In this document: positions 58,295 through 64,000 of the stretch, one piece after another
How the letters are laid out: each line of letters begins with the position of its first letter
How positions within the stretch are numbered: position 1 is the first letter of the stretch
Source: Absidia repens
Taxonomy: Eukaryota > Mucoromycota > Mucoromycetes > Mucorales > Cunninghamellaceae
Length of the DNA: 64,000 nt
Assembly: GCA_002105175.1 (NCBI GenBank)
Contig: MCGE01000004.1
Coordinates: 806,001 to 870,000, forward strand
Direction of reading: 5' to 3'
Translations under genes and position numbers: made by a program
Notes under the pieces: generated by a model
Told to the model about the DNA's origin: nothing
The model's input: only the letters and a program-made list of their open reading frames with translations
Database searches by the model: none

Positions 58295-59150
58295 TTCCAA
58301 TTCAAAAAAACTCCGCACACGTGAATTTTTTATTTACCCACCTTTTTTTCTGTTTTTCATTTTTTTTTTTTCCCTTTCATTTTTTCTTCATCATTCAACT
58401 TCTATGGGGACATGTTGAACTTAGAATAGTACCCGGTCTAGTTTAAAAGGGGTTTCCAGTTCAGGGATTACAACATGCATGGGGAAACCCTTTTATCTTG
58501 GATCTAGGATTTAGAAGCAACATTTGTTAGCTTTTTTGGAGCTGTCATTAGCTTAGTTTAGTGCTACTTTGTCCATAGTTTGTAACTACATCTAAATAAA
58601 ACATGTCTCTTTTTACTTGCTCCAATGAAATATTTTTCATTAGTCTCTCATGTTTTGCAAATCAGATTAATTTTTTTTAGTGGAATCGATTCCGTTTGAT
58701 TAGTTTTGATCGTCTGTTGTGTTTCAATAATATAAAAAGACATCCTTTAGTTTTTGACATGCCTTGTACAATATATAAACCTCCATTTTACAACCGCTCC
58801 TTTAGAATAGTATCGACCTTTCTTCAAATACAAAATAGTCTCCCTCATAGTAACTTCAATAGAACGTTCCGTGAAATTCCTTGTTGGAATGAAACTCTTC
58901 CGAAGTTTTAGTATCTGCCAATTCCCCTTCAATAAAATATAATCTTTTATTAACCATCCCTGACTATATAGTATGGTGAGAAAAGTCGTCATTATGTGCT
59001 TGTCCAAGCAAACGCCTGCTTTATAGCCACCCCCGTTATGACTAAAATTTCTTTCCCCCCCTTCCTCTATTCCTGTTCTATCATTCATATCAATCGAACT
59101 TGTCTGTGCAAACAATAGTCTATAACCGTATAACATGTATAATGCAACCC
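58295..59150 (+). repeat. Dispersed repeat, single arm (copy R6)
   Basis: CCGCACACGTGAA at 58314, CATTCAACTTCTATGGGG at about 58393, then a stem AAAAGGGGTTTCC paired with GGGGAAACCCTTTT around GGGATTACAACATGCAT (about 58446-58494). ATCTAAATAAAACATGTC and AATAAAATAT units continue to about 59100. No second arm is seen. Confidence 0.72.
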
Positions 59151-60520
59151 CGTCTCTCTCCCTTACCTACTGACTTTTTAATTTTTATTATTGTATGAAT
59201 ATAGGTAACCCCGTTGAGTCGCAGTCGTGACGACAAATGGCAAAATAGCGATCCTGAACGGACTTTTTATTCGGGGGAGGTGAAATCCTTCTCTCTTTCT
59301 CTCTCTCGGTTTCGGAATTAATTCAACTTTCAAAACCGTAAAACTGGGGAAGTTTTATGTTTTTTTTTCGAAAAAGGTAAATATATAAAAGGAAACATAT
59401 ACAAGGGTTGACACTGATAGACCTCTAATCCCCTTTTCTTCTTTGTCACTATAGATCAGTGGATCTATATCAAGTCAAGTCGAAAGGAAAATGCAACTAT
59501 GGCCCATAATGTCCACAGTGTCAATAAACACTTTGTATTGCTGCGACCTCTGCCAAATCCTCGCATTGTCCAACCCCTCCCTTTGGAATGCTAATGTCGG
59601 TGCTATCTAGAGCCATCGAAACAAGCAAAGACTAGTAACACCAAGCAAATAAGAGCAAGCGAACAAGAACAAGGAAACAAGAGCAAGTAAACAAGACCTA
59701 GGAAGAACAAGCCATGTCTTACTCATCTGGTGATTACCAGTATTGGTGTTATTACCATCAAGAGTTTTGATCTTAGCTGTTATTATTGGTACTCCCAATA
59801 TTTTTCTTCTTTGATCCTTATAATCACCAATATAAAAAAAAAAAATTGCATACCTTCATCCTTCATACATTTTTACCATAGCTTTAGAATTATTAGCATT
59901 AACCAATAAATTCTTTGGCGAAATATTTATGCTTCATACCATAGTTATCAATGATTTCTTAAATGGGATTATGGAGGAGGGAACTAGGGGCTGACTACAA
60001 TTGTAGTTGGGAGATTCTGGTTATGAGGTGGGAAAAGAAGGGAATTAGGTATGGATGGAGTCTGTACGATCGAAGCAAGCGACATTGAATTCGGTGCTGG
60101 ATATTTTATCTGTAAATGATGTGACTATAATGTTAATAATACGATACGTATATGATGGAGCAATATTTGACGTTAAGTGACCTTGAACAATGCGTGCTTC
60201 CCTAAAACGATAGAGCCAAAAAACGAAAAAAAAACTCTAGACTCTTGTTTTTTTGATAGAAATGTGGAAATGGTGATCTAAATAGTGATATAGACTATCA
60301 GACGATCTAAGCCAAAAGTATCCAACTATCATGCCAACCCATTATCAATAAAAGTAGATAAGTAAAATAAAAATGCATTATATATACACAATCAGGTTGC
60401 AGTATATCTTGAAGAAATCGCTTTTTGTTTATTCAATTAAGGCGTAGTGACAAATATAAATATGTATATATAGGGGAAGCAACAAGAATACTATAACTAA
60501 TATTGGTGGGCTTAACATAC
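59151..60520. other. Intergenic, with a purine-rich imperfect tandem repeat
   Basis: About 59628-59698 holds imperfect repeats of AAGAGCAAGCGAACAAG type. No gene supported elsewhere; small open frames lack motifs. Confidence 0.45.
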
Positions 60521-61850
60521 ATAGTGGATGGGGTTGTGTATATTGCTGTTGAATGAACATAACGTTAAGATAAACTAGTGCAAATAAAGAGAGTAAGCCG
60601 TTCTATTTTGAGTGCCATTTTATTCGACGATTAAGTAGCGAAATTCGTTCCAGGTACAGTAGTCCATGTTGCGTCCAAAACCATCCATCATGCCATAGAT
60701 CATGTATGGAGTATCAATAATAATTAAGACCTCATAATAATTGCTTTAAAAGGAAACGAAGTTTCACAATACAGCGGTTGGTGGAATGAATGGGATCGTG
60801 GATGGTGTAAAAGGAAGGGACTGTGACTATTTTGAGAAGAAACAACGGCAATGCAACGTATATTAATTGGTGAGGTTTGCTTTATAAAGAAGAGGCAACG
60901 ATTATGACACTCGGTTGAATGGTGCGACTTGCTATAAAAAGAAGAGGGAGACATGATGCCGTCACTGATGAATAGAAGTGGTTTCCATCATGAAAATAGA
61001 ATTATGCCAGCCATGTTGCATGACATATGGCTAGTTGCGAAAAAAAAATAGAACATTCCGTTTTTTGTAACTTCCCAAAAAAAAAAACGCACCCAATTCA
61101 TTCTGGTGAGAGACTAAGTAACTTTTAAAATCCCGCTCACGTCAAGTATTTATTTTCTCACCCCCGCCTTTTTTTTCAGCTCTTTCTTTTGGTTATTTTT
61201 TTTCTTTTATTTTTTCCTTTTATTTTTTCTTCAACATTCAGCTTCTGTGTGGTTATTTTGGACCTAGAATTGTATCAGCACTAATTTAGAAGGGGTTCAT
61301 CTCAGGGATTACAACTTGCATGGGGAAATCCTTTCATTTTGGATCTATGGTCTGAAAGCACCATTGGTTTGCTTTGAAGTCTTCAATAGCTTAGATTAGT
61401 GTTAGTTTAACCATAGTTTGCGTCTACATTTGAATAAAACATGTCTATTTTTATTTGCTTTAATGAAATATGTTCCATTAGTGACTCTCATGTCTTATGC
61501 AATAGATCCTCGTTTTTGACAACTATTTAGTTCCTTTTGATTAGTGCTGCCTTTGCTGCACAGTACTTTAATAAAATATACCTATTTATATCATAGTGTT
61601 TTTCATGGCTTGCTTCTCTTGTACAGTATATTAGATCCCTTTTAACAATCATCCCATCACATTTGTGTTGTCAATTCTTCAGATCCCCCAGTAGTCCCCC
61701 TCATGCTACCTCCCTTGTCACATTGAGCACGCACCTTTAGCTTAGTATATGCGAATATGCTTTAATAAAATATACATTTTTTATTAACGTCTTCTGAGTC
61801 GTTATATGATGTAAAATACCACTATTGTAGTAGTCTTCGTCATTTAATTT
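60521..61850 (+). repeat. Dispersed repeat with outer arm (copy R7)
   Basis: The outer arm at about 60540-60640 (AACATAACGTTAAGATAAACTAG) matches the 28.4-kb and 45.1-kb arms in reverse. The core starts at about 61120 with the variant CCCGCTCACGTC, then CATTCAGCTTCTGTG, GGGATTACAACTTGCAT and AATAAAACATGTC units. The gap between outer arm and core is about 500 bp, longer than in other copies. Confidence 0.68.
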
Positions 61851-62559
61851 GAAAGATGGTCCCACGCCTGCCTAAACGTTATGTTTTATACCAACTCATG
61901 TATCCATATATGCCTCCGTCCCTCTATCCATACATCTACAGTTCATCTATTTATCCGTTCATATAGATATTTATCTATACGCATATTCCCATTTTCTTAA
62001 TTTATGCACATACAATTGTTCTATAATCCGTAATCCAGGTTTCTACGATGTTTAGCATTCCCTATTTTGACATACCCCATACCAATACAGCAGTATAAGT
62101 AAGACAATACATTTGAATATATTATAGGGCGACGAACTGTGATGTCGCGGCCTAGCTTGACTGAGATGAGCAAGCTATATTTTTGAATAGATTGTAGCGA
62201 AATACGAGACTGAAAAAAAGTAACTTTATTATATAAAAATAATAATGATGAAGAAGCCGGAAAAAACCCAGTGGGTAAAAAATCTTGCTCTTTAAAAAAA
62301 AGGTAAAACTGAGATTCTACAAAGTCTAATTCCAGTACCAATAAATGAAACAACGAAATACTAGCTATCAGTGTTGTGAAATTGGAATTCCGTTCAGGTA
62401 CAAATAAAAATAGATTTTATGTCAAATGCGGGAACGCCCACATTTACTATTTTTTTCTACTTTCACTTTTTACTTCCAACACCTAATAAACACCACACCG
62501 TTCAACTTCAAATTTTCCAGTCATTTTTTCCCGCCAAACCAACCATCCATGTCTCATAC
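61851..62559. other. Intergenic, no gene supported
   Basis: Contains a CATA/TCTAT-rich stretch (about 61900-61990) and A/T-rich sequence. No coding signal. Confidence 0.45.
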
Positions 62560-64000
62560 AATTAATTGTAGAATGCTCTAAAGTTTACGCCTGTAAGCTC
62601 ACAGCTAAAGCCTACAGCCATAATAACCGTCTCTACGCTATAGCCCACCATTCAAACACACATTTACTTGGACATCAAAATTCACTTGGAACCGCCCCCT
62701 ACCCGCATTCGCCTCCTCACCTTACCTCCGTTTCTTCCAATATCCCCCTACTCACCCCAAAAGTGCCCGCCACGCGGTTAAAAATTCAATAAATATGGAA
62801 TATCTCAACGCGGAGCCTTCCAAAAGTAGTAATATCGCTATAGGCTTTCCAAACCAATAAAAGAATAATATGTAGAATAGTCTACCGCAATAGAATAGTA
62901 TGTAAAATAGCCTATCACAGTAGAATAGCTTTGCCATCCATTGTTCATTGCAAAATAAAAAAAAAGCTTTTATTGAATCATGATAGCCAGTGCTATACTA
63001 AAAGGAAAAATGATGTAAATAGAGGCCGCTAATAGTAGTTGAGAGAGGTGCTAGGCCAGAAGAATGGTGTTAGAAGAAGCGACGATGATGTCAAATAAAA
63101 AAAAAAGGGGATCTCTATAGGGGATCTCCAAACTTCTAATGAAGTTTAAACACACATCATTGAAGCAAACACACACAAACACAAATTTTATTGAAGCAAA
63201 GAGATATACTAAGCTAATCAAGACATTTCCCCAAGATCCTAGAATCAAAATGAAAGGGTTTCCCCATGCAGCTAATAATCCCTTTTCTAAAACCCTTCTA
63301 AACTAGTCCTAACAGAAAACCAGGACCGCCAGGTCCACAACGAGCCCAAAACCGTGACGAAAAAATGATTTTTTGTTAAAAAAAAAAAAAAAAAAGGAAA
63401 GAGAAAGAGAGAGAAAAAATGGCGGATGCTGCTTGGAAAATAATTCAGGCGGAGCGGGGTTTGGCCCGTCAAAAAACAAAAACAAAATCGGGAAAGCCTA
63501 CAGCTATAATAACTAGCCTCTATGCTTCAGTATAGCTTACAACAGTACTGTATAGCATGTAGAATAATTTACCGTACTCGAATGGTTTGGAAAATAGACT
63601 ACAGAAATATAGGAATAGACTACCAAAGTAGAATAGTATGTAGAATAGACTACCACAGTATACAGTAATAGCATGTACATTAGTATGCACATTAGTCTAC
63701 CACAGTAGAATAGCTTTGTCACCCATTGTTCATTGCAAAATAAAAAAACTTTTATTGAATCATCATAGTCAATATTATACTAAAGGAAAAAAATCTAAGA
63801 GCTAGTCTACAAGAAAAACGGATCTCCAAAGGGGATCTGCAAACTTCTAATGACCTCTTAAACACACATCATTGACGCAAACATAGGGATCTGCACAGCT
63901 GGTAATCCCTTTTCTAAAATCCTTCTAAACCAGTCCTAACAGAAAGTCAAGGCCATCAGGTCCACAACGAGCCCAAAGCAGTGAAGAGATGTTGGCTCAT
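62560..64000. repeat. Tandem segmental duplication carrying minus-strand repeat arms (R8, R9)
   Basis: Two direct units, about 62560-63480 and 63490-64000 (cut by the window end). Shared landmarks: GCCTACAGCYATAATAAC (62610 / 63497), CACAGTAGAATAGCTTTG followed by CCATTGTTCATTGCAAAATA (about 62916 / 63701), GGGATCT-CAAACTTCTAATGA (about 63121 / 63832) and AACACACATCATTGA. Each carries a degraded minus-strand arm of the dispersed family (TAATCCCTTTTCTAAAA at 63278 and 63911; ACCGCCAGGTCCACAACGAG-like ends). Changing offsets (886, 785, 711 bp) show internal indels. Confidence 0.72.

Noticed and set aside
1..64000. CRISPR arrays, prophage, insertion sequences, operon-type promoters, rRNA genes
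   Set aside because: The window is clearly eukaryotic (spliced genes, Rab, cyclin, RasGEF), and none of these patterns is present.

Overview
This is a eukaryotic nuclear window, AT-rich and dense in short GT-AG introns (mostly 50-120 bp) and long homopolymer tracts. The gene content fits an early-diverging filamentous fungus of the Mucoromycota: a RasGEF with a long disordered tail, a BRE4-type FUSC membrane protein, a LysM plus 3D-domain secreted protein, a GH5 exo-glucanase, and SOSS-B and BRCA1-like repair proteins that budding yeasts lack. An Absidia/Lichtheimia/Cunninghamella-like mould is my guess from style only. There are no rRNA, CRISPR, phage or bacterial features, and I recognised no tRNA.

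Layout. 0-10 kb (+): a repeat arm, then a TIS11-type tandem CCCH RNA-binding protein, a DnaJ-X chaperone, a small coiled-coil protein and a rhodanese/dual-specificity phosphatase. 10.3-12.8 kb: a repeat arm and a 66-T tract. 12.8-21.4 kb (-): an unknown protein, an omega-like GST with a frame break, a p23-like CS protein, a BRCA1/BARD1-type RING + tandem BRCT protein, and beside it a SOSS-B/hSSB1-like single-strand DNA-binding protein. 22.9-26.0 kb (+): a RasGEF. 26.4-28.6 kb: an inverted-repeat element. 29.1-37.6 kb (-): a membrane-anchored GH5 exo-beta-1,3-glucanase, an FAD aromatic hydroxylase, YPT1/Rab1 and an NME6-like kinase. 39.4-41.0 kb (+): the LysM/3D protein. 41.8-45.3 kb: a foldback element with a 140-bp perfect inverted repeat. 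46.2-48.3 kb (-): a zf-HIT + DEAD-box (DDX59-like) helicase. 50.9-55.3 kb (+): the BRE4-like protein. 55.7-56.3 kb (-): a PHO80/PCL-like cyclin. 57.7-64 kb: repeats, plus weak exon candidates.

The main points of interest are three. First, the neighbouring BRCA1-like and SOSS-B-like genes. Second, a transposase-less repeat family (about ten arms, two arranged as inverted pairs) built from a CACGTG-type motif, a conserved stem-loop and repeated AATAAA units; it appears undescribed. Third, four otherwise well-formed genes (GST, RasGEF, FAD hydroxylase, BRE4-like) each carry one single-base frame break; two lie in A/T runs and two are best explained by one. That points to assembly or base-calling indels rather than four pseudogenes.
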